The translations under genes and the position numbers were made by a program. Below, piece by piece: positions 35,766 to 49,703 of a DNA stretch of 64,000 nucleotides. Every line of letters begins with the position of its first letter. The stretch's first letter is position 1. The DNA comes from Rhabdornis inornatus (Eukaryota > Chordata > Aves > Passeriformes > Rhabdornithidae): the NCBI GenBank assembly GCA_013397075.1, contig VWZS01003658.1, forward strand, positions 71,444 through 135,443, given 5' to 3'. The notes beneath the pieces were generated by a model. It saw only the letters and a list, made by a program, of their open reading frames with translations, was not told where the DNA came from and did no database searches.

Positions 35766-38505
35766 GGCCTATTTATGAACTTTGTTAAACACTTTCACGA
35801 TAGAAGACAAGTTATATTTATAAAATGTTTATTGTGCCATGCTTCTCAACTGCCTGTACTTTCATCTCTTGTATATATTTATTGTGGGACCGAAATGCAT
35901 GTATTTCCAGGGCATAAACTGAGACTGAGATATAGATGTAGAACAGAAGATGTAAAGCAGAATGGCTTTTTGATTTTATCATTAAAAAAACCTCACGCGT
36001 GTCTGTAGACACTGCATCACCCTTGCAAAGTATTACTACAAAAATTCTGCTGGTCTCTTTGAAGTGTTGATTATGTCTGCAAACAAGCATTAGTTTCAGT
36101 AGATTTCATCAATAATTTGGCAGAACTCTTTATATGTCTTTCACTTTCTTCTAGATGCAGTCTCCCAGCAACATAATGACCTATCTCAATATGATCATGG
36201 TCTGGATTAGGGTTTAAAAAATCCCCAGCTGATAAATATTTCTTTTGCTGGTTCAGATCATAGGCTTGATCTATACCTTAGTCCTGCAGAGAAGCAGTTT
36301 TTCACAGTTACAGCCTCCTAGGCCAAATAAACTGGAAGAAAGGTGTTCTAAAAGACCTATTCTGTTACCGAGCAGTTCCTTCACTACCCAAAATAAATTT
36401 CTTTTCAGCACCTCAGGAATTCTTGAAACTGAGTATTCCTAGAGGAAAGTGGAGAATAAACACAAGGATGGAAGAATAAACTAATCAAAACACTGCTCTG
36501 GAATTAACTTGAAAAAATGTATGATGACAGCTAGATTTAGGTCTCCTTAGAAGGCTTAGAATTCAAGAAGACTTAACTAGAAATGCCTCCTTAAGAATCT
36601 GTAACTGAATAGATAGACAATCAGCAGTAAGACTTATTTGTCACAATACAGGTTCTAAAGCTCTAAAACTCATTGCAATAACTTATTAATTTCAGTGAGG
36701 AAGCTGCATTGCACTCCAACTCCCCCAAACTTCTGTCTGTTGTCAGTGGTGGGGGAGCCATAGGGTAATTGAGATTATGTCGTATGGCTGAATATTTATC
36801 TGTACTGAATATTTACTTCTGAAATGTAAGAAGTATTTCTGATTCCTAATTCACAACCTTTTTAAGAGACATTTAGAGGGCTGCTAGAATAGGTCATGAC
36901 TGCTGTTTTTAATAGTTATCTTCGTTAATATGTTTGTAAATAGTTACCTTAGTTATCTTTGATAATAAGAATTATATGGTATCAAAAAAAATAGATAAAT
37001 AGAGTGTTTCCATATGTATATGAAGTAGATCAGGAGTACTTTTTTACAAAACTGTAGCCTTACTTATTTTATCAAAATATGTGACTGGTAGAACAGAGGA
37101 AATAATCTTGCAGCACACCTGCCTCAAGGACAACAGACCACCTAGTAGCCAAAACTGGGTCAATACAACCATCAAACCACTTTTGAGCAAGTTCAAAATT
37201 AGCCTTGAAAAAGATAATTTTGTATACAGTGGTGAGGTGTGGGAAAACAGAAAGAGTTCTTATCCTGTAAAAAATGCAAATCTGCTGAGTGCTTCAATGG
37301 AAGGTTCAGGACACACACTGAACTTCAGCATAAACACTATAGTCAGAGTACAGAATAACAAGATTTTTGTCAAGGTATATTATTATTTCTTATTAAGGAA
37401 TATTGCTGAAAATCTTTGTCTCAGAAGGCTGTTTTGGCATTAGAAACTTTGCCTTTGAGTTTCACAGCTCCAGAGGAAAAAAATCTCCAGAAGAAAGTAT
37501 TTTGTTGTTCAAAAACTGTGGAAAGTGTCAAATAATAATGAAAACCTTTTATAGTACCTAGGATTCAGAATGATAACCGAACAGGATATATACTTGTTCA
37601 GATACATCTATTGAACAATTTGAATAAGTGGAATTCATATAGAGTAATTGTAATCTTCTTTCTTGGCTGAATCTAAACCTTTGAAGATAAACTGAGAATA
37701 AATGAGCATGTGTGAAACTGAATAATATGAAGCTGATAAAAAAAAAGAGACTTTATTTAAAGTGTGTTTCTTATAATCCCTCATACCAACACAATCTTTG
37801 AATTAAGAACTTTACAGAGACTATTTATGATTCTGTTCAATGTCAGCTAATGTGCTTGACATCTGAATTAACAGCTCTAGGTAGTTTCTCTGTTCCTTAT
37901 GTATTCTGGCTGCTACAGGTGAGTTAAAAAGAATGTACAAAAAGAATTGTGCGTAAAATATTTTCTGGTTAAGTGGTACGTAGTTAAAGTTTGCAATATG
38001 TTTCCTCAAAGTGAAGACTCAATCATACTCAAAGAAACGTTAATATTCTAAGCTTGCTTTTTGTATGTATTTTGTTCCCTGGGATCACTCTAAATTAGCA
38101 GACATTAAAAGAATTCTCACTGGTTGCTGTACTTTAGGGCAAAGATGTAGTAGATAATATGTTAGGAGCGAGTTAATTGATAGCATTGAGTGAAATGGTC
38201 AGATTATGTTTGAAACATTTTAGTTTTCTGGTATAATTAAATTAAAAATCTTACTTCATTTATCAGATCCCCTTGAAATGTTTCATTAATCAAATCTATA
38301 GGTCTCTAGGCTTGTGACTGCATAGAGACTTTAACTTCTTTCAACACAACATCTTTTTCTTTTATAATTACTTTTAGGTTTTAATGAAAGCAACCTAATT
38401 CCACCACTAATTTAAGTTTCAGGATGGCCTAGAATATTTTCAGATGGTAAATAAATATTACTTTTACTATTACTTTTACAAAATATGATGGTGACAGCTC
38501 CTTAA

Positions 38506-38534
38506 TTTTTTTTTTCTTTTTTTTCTTTTTTTCC
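38506..38534. repeat. T-rich low-complexity run
   Basis: Runs of T interrupted by single C, at most nine or ten T in a row. No retroposon body adjoins it. Confidence 0.7.
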
Positions 38535-40977
38535 TGGTCATGATTTAAAGAGCCTAAACCTCAAGAAGCAGAAGAAGAAGCATGTTTATAAACTGTGGGA
38601 GCATAGAGGGGGAAAATCCACCTGTCACCATGGTAGCAAGTGGTCTTTGTCAATGCTTATGCTTTGCATAAGAAGAGTATATAGTCATTTAGACTGCAGG
38701 ACTGCAATGTGTTTTGAAAATGCACTGGGACCAGACATAACTCACTATTCTTTGAGATTTGAAAATGCAATTAAAAACAGACCAATGATGACAGCAAGGT
38801 GTTAGCTTGCTTACACTGAAGGCCATGAACTTCAAATATTTCAGCCAAGGGTGAAATAGCATCTGCATTATTAACCAGTCTTAGGAACTACATCATGACA
38901 ACTGCACCTGGAATCCCCAAGAAATTTTGTAATGGCAGGTATCCCATAAAAATAATTTTTTTTGAAGATCACAAAAATGCAGAGCACTTGAGGGAAGAAC
39001 ATAGACATAGCAGTACTTTCCCACCACATTTCTGAAATTTTTATCTCACCATTCTACAAATATTTATCAGCTTGTGGTACCTGATGCATACAGGAACTCA
39101 GCCCAAAATCTGCCACCTGCATTTCAGAAAATATTATCTCCTTAGGGGAACACAATTACAAAATAAAATCAAGGAGTCTTGTAAGATAAAGACCATTTGT
39201 ACATCCAGCTATGGCAAATACATTCATGCAATTACTTACACAAATACAGAATCAGATAAACAGAGTGTACTAAAGGCAGAGGTTATTGTGACCCTGAATG
39301 AATTTTACGTGAAGGTAAAATACCAGAATAAAATACTCTCTTGCAGACCTCAGCTGACAACAGAGATTTTAAAAATAAAATCTGATTGTGAGTGTGGTGG
39401 ATGGGTGCATAAATTTCACATTTTTGTTAGAACAAAACCCAAGGAACACTTTCCTCTCTTAGTCATCATCTCACTTAGCCATACAAGAGAAGCAGTGTTC
39501 ATCTTGGATCTAAAAATAGGTCCTCCAGTTTCAGTGCTTGGGTGTCTTCCTCTGAATCTGTTTCAGCCTTAAACATTTTAGAAGACTGGGTGATGACATC
39601 TGAATAAAATAGTTTCTTTCAGATGGAATTATGTCAGGTTTCCATAAATAGAATGTTATTTTTTTCCATATCTCCTCTGGATGTAGCTTGCCCGACTTAA
39701 AACAATTTCCTTTTTCACAGCCATGTGCTTTTACAGACAACAGTTGCTCCATAAGCAGTTAATCAAACAAGTCTAATTCCTATTCATCTGCTTACATGCA
39801 GTGAGCTCCAAGCCTACATCTAAAAGTCTTGTTATTAAAAATCATCCTTTTTACTTCAGATTGACTACTGATCACTCCCTTATTAATGTTATATATTATA
39901 TTCCAAGGGCATAGGAAGAAGTGTATGAAATCCAACTCCTAGTTTTAAGGTGACCACAATTGTGCTGTTAACATGTTTCATTATGAAACTTACATTTTTT
40001 TCTCACCTCAGTCATAAATAAAAAATAATATACAAGACGTATCCCCAGAAATGTAAAAAATATTTTAATACTTTTCTACTATTCTATCAGCACAAACTAT
40101 GCTTTTGTCTATTTTTCATAGTTCTTATACTAATACCCAGGAAAAAAAGATTTGTCACATGACAATACTAACAAATCTTATGTATTTTATCTGTATAAAA
40201 AAATAAAAATTTTATATCTAGAATAACACCGGAGTGTTTCAAAGTCCAGCTTTGACAGGTGTGGTTGCTTTTGACCTAACTTCTAATTTTGGTCTATACT
40301 TATTCCTCTTCCCAGTTCCTCAGGTCAGCATCAGGCCATATCAGCTCTTCCTCAATCAGATAAAAATTTCTGTGTGGTTCTGAAAGTAAGTTAAGCCTCT
40401 AGATTCTAACACAGACAATACAGTCTTCAATTATTTCCAGTTTTCACCTATCTTAGGCCTCTGAGATTAACCATATCACAAATGTAATTGCTTTCTTATT
40501 CGCAGGAAAACAGGAAATTGCAGACGTATTAGTGAAAAATCTGAGATAAAAACATGATTTTTTAAATGTGTACACCCCATGGGCTCAGACTAAAACCCAG
40601 ATTTTCAAGCTTCAGCAATTTATTAAAAAGTGGGGAGGAAGTGGCTGTTAGACATCAATTATTTGTCACTTGGAAATTTGAACTGAGAAGCCTCAGTGGG
40701 AGGTATTTCTGCCATCTTTTGCTAGTAGACAAATCTGCTAAATGAAAAAAACCCAGTGCTTGTCCTTTATAATAAGAGCTGAGGAGGAATATTTGGTGAA
40801 GATCATGTTCTGTAAGTCCACATATGCTGACTGTAAAAAAGTAAATTCATCAGAATTGATTCGTAATGTTATAATGTCATACATGAAGAAAAAGTTAATG
40901 AAAATATGCACATATTTGATAAAAAGTTTAAAAAACTACTGAAACAAACATGAACATCAAAATTGCACATTTTTCCA

Positions 40978-41018
40978 GCTAAATTCCTTTCAATTTCCAA
41001 GCTAAATTCCTTTCAATT
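40978..41018. repeat. 19-bp direct duplication, period 22
   Basis: AGCTAAATTCCTTTCAATT occurs at 40978-40996 and again, identically, at 41000-41018. The perfect identity suggests a recent local duplication. Confidence 0.9.
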
Positions 41019-44000
41019 GATGTAAAATTATTACTTTTTCCAAATTTATTTATTTATTTATTGAAATGGTTGTAGTTAACAATATCCTCAGCATTCAGGC
41101 ATTAAAAACATTACATAAAAAATGGCTTTCTTTTCCATAATATTGATTCTGAAATCCCCCCATGGAGTTTGCTTTCAACTTCTTAGCAGGTTTTCCAACC
41201 TGAGAATCAAAGGGAAGTATAAAATACAAAATGCATCCCACAAAGAAGACACTTTCCCATCCCAATCATGAAAATTCCCAAGAGATGAAGATCTTGAATA
41301 TATTTGAAAGCTCTTCTTTTCAAAGGGATTAGTAGCCACAAAGATTTTTTATTAAAACCCATTTGTGGGAAAGCTGTTCATTAGCCTAACTCTACTAAGT
41401 CCCTTGGACATTACACATCATATTGAAAGCTACAAGCTAAAACCTGCAGCCAAAAAATGATAAATACAGGAAATATTTGTGGTGATTATTCTCTTCCTTC
41501 TAATCCTATCCTCTGCTTATTCTTCCTTTTTTTCTCTTTTACAAAAGTACCTTAAAATAGACTTTGCCAAAATTATTCGTGCTTTATGTTTCAAATGTTT
41601 TTTCACAAGTCTTGTTTTCTTTTTGTTTCCTCTCTGTCTGAAAGAAATTAAATCCATTTATAGATGTATCATTAGTTTTTATCTACAACTTATTATGCTG
41701 CAGCTTCATCTATTTTTTGTAGCCCTGAGTTATTTATATATCTTCTTATTTAGATAGGCTTTGTTATTAAGTAAAGACACTTTAAAATATCTAATTTTGA
41801 TTGCAGAGTCATTCTGTCTTCCATCTATTTTTTTAAACTCTCAGAACACCTCATGTAAGCAAAAATGTTTTTCTGTTTATTTCCTTGCCAGCATAATTTC
41901 TTTTAAATATTCCCATCACTCTATGTCAATATTCAGCCTGCAAGTCTGAAACTTTACAGGCTGGTGATGGCCTAACATGCCAGACAAGATCCATCCAAAT
42001 CCAATTCTCTGCTTAAGGTCTGGGCATTACGAGATCTCCAGCATGACTTGCCTTTTTATCGCTAGGATTTGTTAAATATGAGATTTTCAAGACCTGATGC
42101 AGTGGCTCAGGCTGAATTTCCCATCCTATTCCATTAAACTTTACTTTTTGTATCCTAAAACATATCTGGTTTTGAGAGTGTTTCCACTTCTCTTTACACA
42201 TAAAACCACAAGAAGTGTAATTACCAGACATTTTTCAGGCTAACCTCCCACTTTTCTGACTATGCTATCTCCTTGTGTTTTGAACATGGATCACAGAAAT
42301 CTTAGGTGAAAAAACTGTGCTCTGCAATTGTCAGATGACTTATTTATCCAAGCCTAATGAGGACAGAGAGGGCTGAACTTCAGCACTTACTCCCATCATG
42401 ATCTGCCTGTTTAAACACTGAAGGTTGCCTCTGACAATCAGCCTCTCACTCTCTTAGGCCATCTCTCATGGTGAGAGCTTGCCTTCCTGTGCAGCCATTA
42501 TCAGAGTACAAATTTGCAGTATACCTTTTTATTCCATAGGACCAAAAAGGCTTAGGGAGGCTTCCGTAATATGAGACTTCAAACGTCTTTGAAGCTTGCA
42601 GAGCTCTGCCACATAATGGTCTTTTTATTATTCCCAACAGTGGCTTTGCTCTTTTGGCACAGAAACCACTAAGTGACCTTCTCAGAAGAAAGATTCTCCT
42701 ATGTTAGGAGATCTGCCAGCTGTACCTGCACTGATGGAACTTGTCACTATGACTCAAAACTGAACAATGCCCACCTACCCAAGAAAAAGTTGCACTATCC
42801 AAGCCTGGCAAAATACACAACTTATATTAGCATAAACCATCTCTTTTTATTTACAGATGTTGTTTCTTAAATCACCTATGCTCTCACTTTAGGGATTACT
42901 TGCCTGAATGCTGTCCATCAACTATCTGCTCTTCTTACCAGCTGATGAGCAAACACAGGAGCAAAATTGCTGCAATTTACCCATCAATCTCATCAGTAAT
43001 GAACAATGAGCACAGGATTAAATAAATGGCTGTTGGCTGTGGCAGTTTTTGTAAGGGTTAAGTTGCAAGGAAAATATAGCAATTTTTGAACTGAGCACTC
43101 TCCTTTAAAGTCTGTTTTACTATGGGGAGAGTTCAAAAGAATTGTCCGCTACAGAGAACTTTTGCTCTTCTCTTGCTTTTTGTTCTGCACCTTGGTCACC
43201 ACTTTTGGACTCTGTCTTGAACTATTCTTAGTGCATCATAGCTTTGTGAATCTTTCATGGCTTTTACCTTCTCTGCCTCATGAAACCATAAGGAGCCAGG
43301 TAGTAGGAAAAGAGTACATTATTAGGTTAAATGCTGGTGTGTCTCTTCTAAACAGTGGTGATTAGAGCAAACTAAACATGAGTAATAAGACGATTACATT
43401 ACTCCAATTATTGACTCTAACTCAGATTTAGACTAAATTATCTTTTTCTTAAGCAATACAGTGTATCATTATGGTTAGATTTAAATCTAGAGTAAGTCAC
43501 TTTCAGCTAAATCAAAGCAGAATAAGAACACGTATAGATATAAGCAGTGGTGCTGTTGAACAAATTGAAGAAACTAAGGTAAGGCAATGTGTAATCACGT
43601 CACTAGAATTTTCTTTGGTAACTTTCATTTCAAAATCTCAAATTTGAAAGGCAGAAGTAAAAATCATTACATCCTAAATTGATCTTCTGATTAAAAGTAT
43701 ACCATTAAGCCATAAACAGGAGATTTTTAAAATGTGTACATGACAACAAGGCAGCCTCCTTTTTCATGGCTAACCAATGATTTTCCACCCAGGATCTGGC
43801 AAAAAGCTTAACATCACTTACAAGATACATTTCCAGACAGATCAGTAAAGTACAGAATAAGGTCTGCATTCAGGGTTTACAGATTTTGTATTTTGCTTTG
43901 AAGGTAGGGAGGAAAGGAAAGTTAACAAGATAACTGAAGCACTGCATGAATTAACCTGAAAGACTGAAAGGTAATTGCATCCAGAAGCCCTGTGTTACTT

Positions 44001-44764
44001 TTCATATCCAGGTACACATATATGTAGGCACACAAGGACACAGTTTTTATACAGAATGCCATTTAATACCATCTATAGACAAGCTGTGAGGATGAGAGGT
44101 ATAGTCTAGTCAGAAGCAGATGGACATCAGACTGGGATTTGAGGATATGAGGGTAATGTTCAATTGTTAGATTCAATGATTCTGGGTAAGACTCTTCAAC
44201 AGGGCTCGTTGGAACTGCCAGACTGCTAGCTGAGAAAAGCAATTTGCCTCTTTGCAAGCCTTGGTCATGGCCAAAATAGGAGAGGGGTATCCTAGGGCAC
44301 AGTGCGTGACTCCAGTGTTCCTATTCCCTTACAGGCATAACTACAGAGAGGGAAAATGGGATTCCATGCAAAAAGAGTTGGAAATATCAAGGATCAAGAC
44401 CATTACAGTAGTTTTCTGTTTTTTTGTTTTTGGTTTTTTTGGTTCAAGTACAAGTCATGCATTTAAGCTCTGAAAAATTAGATAGTTTTGTGATAGAGAT
44501 GACTAATCAGAAGGGACTAATCAAGATATTTTCTGTAATAATCTGCCTGCCATCAACTGAAAATGACTAAGCAAAAAGATCACAATATTTTCTTGATTCC
44601 AAGCCAAGTACAAAATACAGATGAAGTTATATACCTTATCAAACAAGTATTTCTCAAAAATGGGGGAAAGTTTTAAAAACTCCCTGGTCTAAACACCATC
44701 TCCACATTTTAGAATGTGGAAAAAAATGCAAATAAATTTATATAATGACTTGTGACCAAGAGAG

Positions 44765-45135
44765 CCTTTTTTATCAGAACAGATTATGAGAGCACAAAGG
44801 CATAAGGATTTAGCCCGGTAAAACAAAGACTGTGAGGACTGATATAATTGTTTTCTATAAATACATGAGTAAAGGCAACTTGCAGAGAGGGGGAAAAATA
44901 TTCAAGACAAAGAACAATGCTGTCAGAAAAGCAGAAGCATATTCAGTGGTCATGAATACACTTAGGTTGAACTATGGAAAGCTTTCTATTGGGAGCTTGG
45001 GGGACCAAAAGGAAGATTGTTTTATATGAAATTCACAAAGTTTATGAAAAATATTGTGATGTAAAAGGCTTCAGATGTGGAATATTGCGCTAAATGATCC
45101 CTGAAATTCCTTTCAGTCTTTATTCCTATGTATAT
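44765..45135 (+). mobile_element. Ancient CR1 LINE 3' relic
   Basis: Diverged but ordered matches to an old CR1 type shared among reptiles and birds, as I remember it. These are GTGAGGACTGATATAATTG, TTTTCTATAAATACATGAG, AAATATTCAAGAC, GGTTGAACTATGGAAAG, AAGTTTATGAAAAATATTG and, at the 3' end, CTAAATGATCCCTGAAATTCC with TTTCAGTC. The middle is shortened by deletions. The upper-left boundary is approximate. Confidence 0.7.
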
Positions 45136-47047
45136 TAAACATAATTTAGTATTAAAAAACTAAAAGCAATGCGACAATTTGGCAGCCTACTCCTAGACAC
45201 TGATTCAGAGCAAGAAGAATAAGCTAGAAAAGCTTTTTTTTTTTCTCAAAGTGAATTATGCAAAATGAAAAGTCTGAACTGCATAAAGATTTTCTCATCA
45301 AAGAAACATTCAAATGGTAATTCCTTAAATTGTGTATTTTTTAAAGTGTATCCTATCTCTGTAGAAAATATGTATCAAAAATTGGAGTCCTCACTCATCT
45401 TGTGATTTTCAGTTGTTAATTTTGTGGGGCAATCATTCAAGGGCCATGTCATGAAAATAAGCAGCACATTGACACAAATACGGGTAGCTGAGAAAGGTAG
45501 GTGATCTTAAACAAAGGACAAAGTTGCATGTTCCACTTCTGATTCTGTCTTTCTGATTAAGGTAGGGTACATGAGTTGTGGGCAGGATGGTTGATATATT
45601 TTCCCTGGCAGCCTTAATTCATACAATAAGAGTTTTAAAAACTATTATCTCCTTTGTCACACATAAACATTTAATAGTAAATTCCTCCATAGGCTACTAG
45701 AAAGGAAGCTGTTATGTTCCTACTACTCCAGAAAAGCTGTACTTCACAAAGTCTGAATCTTTCTTACAGATGTAACCCATGAAAAATAGATGTGGACCTG
45801 GCTTACTGTTACCTGAAATGTCACAGAATATCAAACTAATCCCTGAAATTGTATGCATACTCTTAGATGCTCTAGCAACGGTGACATAATTTGAATCCTG
45901 TTTTAATCCCTGCACCACATGCTCATTGTATCACAGGCTGGTATAGAGTGTTAAAGAAGCACATATAGATATCAATTTGTTTGACATGGTAATCATGTCA
46001 GCTTTTCTAAGCTGAAGGGGCAAGACACAGCCACTCCTGGAGAGTGAAGGTGCAGGACAAAATCAATTTCTGGGGAGAGGAACACACATGCCCTATCACT
46101 GAGAGAGAGAAACTGTACAGCTCACTTAGAGCTTCTTACTTGACTAAGATTCTGAATCCTATTAGATTTTTTAATGGATGTATATATGAAGAGAAGGCTT
46201 AGAAAACAATGAGTATAGCACAGTTTTTCCCCAAGGACAGTAAAGCTCTTCCTCACTTCAGATGAAAGCTTTATTGTTGTCTTTATAATAGCTGTATCTG
46301 ACATGAATCACGTTGAAAACAAGGACGAACCATTTCCTCTCCCAAGAGAACCATTATCCTTACTTGAGACAAATCTCGTTCTGCACATGACACCAACCTG
46401 AACACAAGATAAGGAAGTTGCACAACACACTTAAATAACTCTTTCATGTAAGGTCACGAGGAGAAACTCTTAAGGTAGGCAGGGTCTTTAAAATCTCTTA
46501 ACTAAATTCTTTGCTGTATCTTTAAGTTGGAAGTGTGAATTAAATGAATTTGAAGTAAAATGAGGCTACAGCAATTTCAATTTGTTTGAAGAGCTGAGGA
46601 ATCACTCCAAATTTCTTTATCATGTGCATATAAATATTCCTGGAATAGACTATCATAGCCAACAAAATAATAATTGGTAGAAAAAGTTAAGTTCAGGTAA
46701 ACCACAAACATTTCTGACTTGAGATTATTTGGTATTACCCATGTTTAAAAAAATCAGAGAAAAACAGTGATTGAAATGTGGCATGACCAGTTTTAAAAGA
46801 AATCCAAAACTGAAAATATTATTAAAGACCAAAGAAAGAGAAATATTCAGCAAGGCTATGAAGAAATCCAGAGGGGGTTTTTTTCTTGCTACTATTTCAT
46901 TCATTCAGATAATATTTAGAATGCTGCTATGACTGGTATTAAATCTCACTGAAATTTGTGGGGAACATAACACTATTTTAAGAAGTCTAGGAGGTCCCTT
47001 TCTCATTTGCCACCACTGGTGAAATACCAGTAAAGAAAATCTGGAAG
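45136..47047. other. Unique noncoding stretch
   Basis: No gene or element recognised. Open frames stay below 70 codons. Confidence 0.5.
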
Positions 47048-47200
47048 AATCATAGACTCACAGAACTTTTTAAGTTGGAAAAGACCTTTAAGATCATTGA
47101 GTCCAAATGTTAAACTAGCACCACCATGTTTGCCATTAAACTGTGTCCCCATGTCACATCTACACATTTCTTGAACACATCTAGGGATGGTGATTCTAAT
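47048..47200 (-). mobile_element. CR1 LINE 3' end, truncated
   Basis: The plus strand reads as the reverse complement of a CR1 terminus: GAATCATAGACTCACAGAAC, AAGTTGGAAAAGACCTTTAAG, ATCATTGAGTCCAAATGTTAA, CACATCTACACATTTCTTG and TAGGGATGGTGATTCTA. About 150 bases survive. It appears to be the same subfamily as the plus-strand copy 2.1 kb downstream. Confidence 0.9.
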
Positions 47201-49323
47201 TTTTTTTTGTTTTGTTTAATTTATGAACATTGAAATACTTAAAGCATGATATCTCAACATTACATTAAGCTTGGGTTTAGAAGTTCATGCACAATATTAT
47301 TGCTGTTTCATTATCAGTTGCTGTTAACCTGTTATTCAATAATTTCCAGGGGACAGTAGATGTAGAGTTTGAGATGTGACAACTTTTCAATTTATGTTAA
47401 AAATCAACAGAAGTAAAATTACTCTCCTCAAATGTCATGTGTGCTTCTGGCCTTTCAATTTCCCTGGTGCTTTAGTCATAGTTGAAGAGGGAATGAACAC
47501 AGTGCAGACACCCCATTCAACGGAAAGATGCTTATTTGAATGTTAAAAGATTTATTACTTTGCAATATTACTTTGAATACATGACAAAGTAGCACTAAAA
47601 TACGATTTAATTGTTTTGTATGTGTGTGTGCTAACAGTTTGAAGATGTCTGCATATCTGTCATGAAGGGATGTGCTACCAGGCCTGTCTGACAGAGCGGG
47701 ATCATGCCCAAGACAGTTATGACAGTGCAGATGTCACTCAGCAAATTTACAACAATATTCATAAGGTGGCAATAATTCATACTGTACTTGTGTGAACTTC
47801 TAATAGCTTTGTCAAGGAGCACAATTCTATAACACTTTTCTTCACCATAGAAGTAGAAAATCTAGAAATAGTCATCTACAAATAAGCTTTGACAGAGCAA
47901 ATTATAAAAAGTGTCAATATTGTCTTTCTATGCATGGATTTGTACCAAATTGTTAGACAGATCTTAATTGAAACAAACAAAACAAAACAAACAAAAAAAA
48001 TCCCTATGAATATTGATTCATCTTTACTGTACCTGGAGTTATGAAACATAAAACACACTTTAAAATAAAGTATTCAATTAATTGTTCTAGTAAAACAATT
48101 GTGCAGTAAATATAGAAGTAGATCTGTAATTCAAACCAACTCCAAATTAAAACAAAATATCTTCATCCCCTCCTCAAGGAAACTCTAATTGGAAATACAA
48201 ATGAACATAGCAAAGATAAAAGCGTAACAAATTATTGATACAGAAGCTTTAAGAGTTTCTTGCCATGATGTCTTCTCAGATTGAGTCCTAGAAATTTGCA
48301 TTACAGGGAGGTTAGAGAGAGTTGATTACTAGTGTAGGATACAATAAAATGGATGTCTTCTGTATTTGATTCAATTTCTGAACAGGATGTGACTGATTGC
48401 CTTATTGAAAGAAAAGAATAATCCTTCTGACAGTAATCCTCAACATGACTTTGAAAAGCTTATTTACTAATCCAAATTAGTTTAGTTTTTTGACTGACTG
48501 CTATTTCAAAAGGTAAAACAAAATGTATCTGATCACAGCTTGTCATGGCAACACATATGGATTATAAGATGTCATGAAATTATTTACTAGAGTTAAGTAC
48601 ACTGGCACTGAGGAGATACAACCTCTGAGATTCATGTTGCCACTTCCTTAATCCCTCCACTGATTTGCCTTATCAACAGCCCACTCTTTCAAAGATGGCT
48701 TCAAAGATCAACTCTCCTAAGTGCTTATTAAAGCTATCTGACGTGACTGCTGCCTTCACCACCTCCTTCCATCTTCGTCTACCTGAATAGTTTCCCACAG
48801 CCTGTAGTGTACCTTTATCATTTCCCACAGCCTCTAGTGTACCCTTGACCTTTTGGGGAGGTAAAGTACATTGGAGCTTTCTAGGAATTAGTGCAGTAAA
48901 ATGATAAAGCAATATCAAAAGGGTTTTTTTTAGAAAGCTCAGAAGCCTATTTTGGAGACTTTTTGGGAACATTGATAGCAATAAGTAAGGGAAGATGTGC
49001 ATCAGTTATACACATCATCCTGATTAAGCTATAGTTCCAGTCCGGAAGATTCCTAGTGCAAACAGGAGGCAACATCACCAGGATGAGTGAAGCAACCCGT
49101 CATTTATGGATTCTGAAACACTCAGTGTTGTGTTTCTTTGGTTCATTGTGTTGCTTTGTGATTTTTTGTGCTGCACACTTCTAAGCTAATGAAGTTATCT
49201 TGATGTCAATGCCAAAGCTCACACCAGTTAGATTTGCACTTTATATCTTCCAGATATATTATGAAGCTTATGCTCATGAAGAGTGATAGAAATAAACTAA
49301 GCTCTTCACAAAATGTCAGTAGG
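47201..49323. other. Noncoding stretch between inverted CR1 copies
   Basis: No gene is supported. An AAACA-rich run lies at about 47971-48000. A short duplication at 48791-48843 inflates a chance 109-codon minus-strand frame. Confidence 0.5.
48791..48843. repeat. Direct duplication, period 30
   Basis: TTTCCCACAGCCTGTAGTGT (48791-48810) recurs at 48821-48840 with one mismatch (TTTCCCACAGCCTCTAGTGT), each followed by ACC. This is a tandem duplication of about 30 bases. Confidence 0.85.
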
Positions 49324-49703
49324 CTTCTGAAGGGTCTAGAAAACATCAGGAATGGCTGAGGGAGCTGGGGTTGTTTAACCTGAGAAAAAGGGGACTACCT
49401 GAAAGGAAGTTGTAGTGAGACGGTGATCACTCTCTTCTGCCATGCCTGCAGCGAGATGACCAGAGGAAATGGCCATGAGATGAGACAAGGGACATTCAGA
49501 TTAGATATTAGAACAAAAAAACAATTGTTGTTACAGTGGTCAGGCACTGAAATAGGTTGCCCAGGGAGGTGGTGGAGTCACCATCCCTGGAGGTGCTCAA
49601 GAGGCATCTGGATCTGGCACTGAATGATGTGATTTAGTGGTTTAGGGGTTACAGTGACTGTGCTGGCTGGGTAGTTCAGCTGGGTGATCTTGTGATTCTA
49701 AAA
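49324..49703 (+). mobile_element. CR1 LINE 3' end
   Basis: About 380 bases of CR1 in sense orientation. Ordered words include GAGGGAGCTGGGGTTGTTTA, CCTGAAAGGAAGTTGTAGTG, CCAGAGGAAATGGCC, TTCAGATTAGATATTAG, TTGCCCAGGGAGGTGGTGGA, GTCACCATCCCTGGAGGTG and AAGAGGCATCTGGATCTGGC. The 3' tail is GATCTTGTGATTCTAAAA. The usual AAGGTCTTTTCCAACC segment before the terminal repeat is missing, so this copy has a small deletion close to its end. All frames are broken. Confidence 0.9.

Larger units (their letters stand above)
33241..44764. other. Long unique noncoding stretch
   Basis: Over 11 kb without a supported gene or recognised transposon. The longest open frame of the whole window is here (plus 39072-39572, 166 codons). 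Its translation has no family motif, membrane or signal pattern, and no splice context supports it. A 120-codon frame at 37081-37443 is equally unremarkable. Low-complexity tracts at 35655-35765 and 38506-38534 and a short duplication at 40978-41018 are listed separately. Confidence 0.5.

Noticed and set aside
39072..39572. Longest open reading frame in the window, 166 codons, plus strand
   Set aside because: No family motif, no signal or membrane pattern, no promoter or splice context. A frame of this length in 64 kb of six-frame sequence is not exceptional.
48673..49002. 109-codon minus-strand frame with an internal repeated peptide
   Set aside because: The repeated peptide is only the translation of a 30-base DNA duplication (48791-48843).
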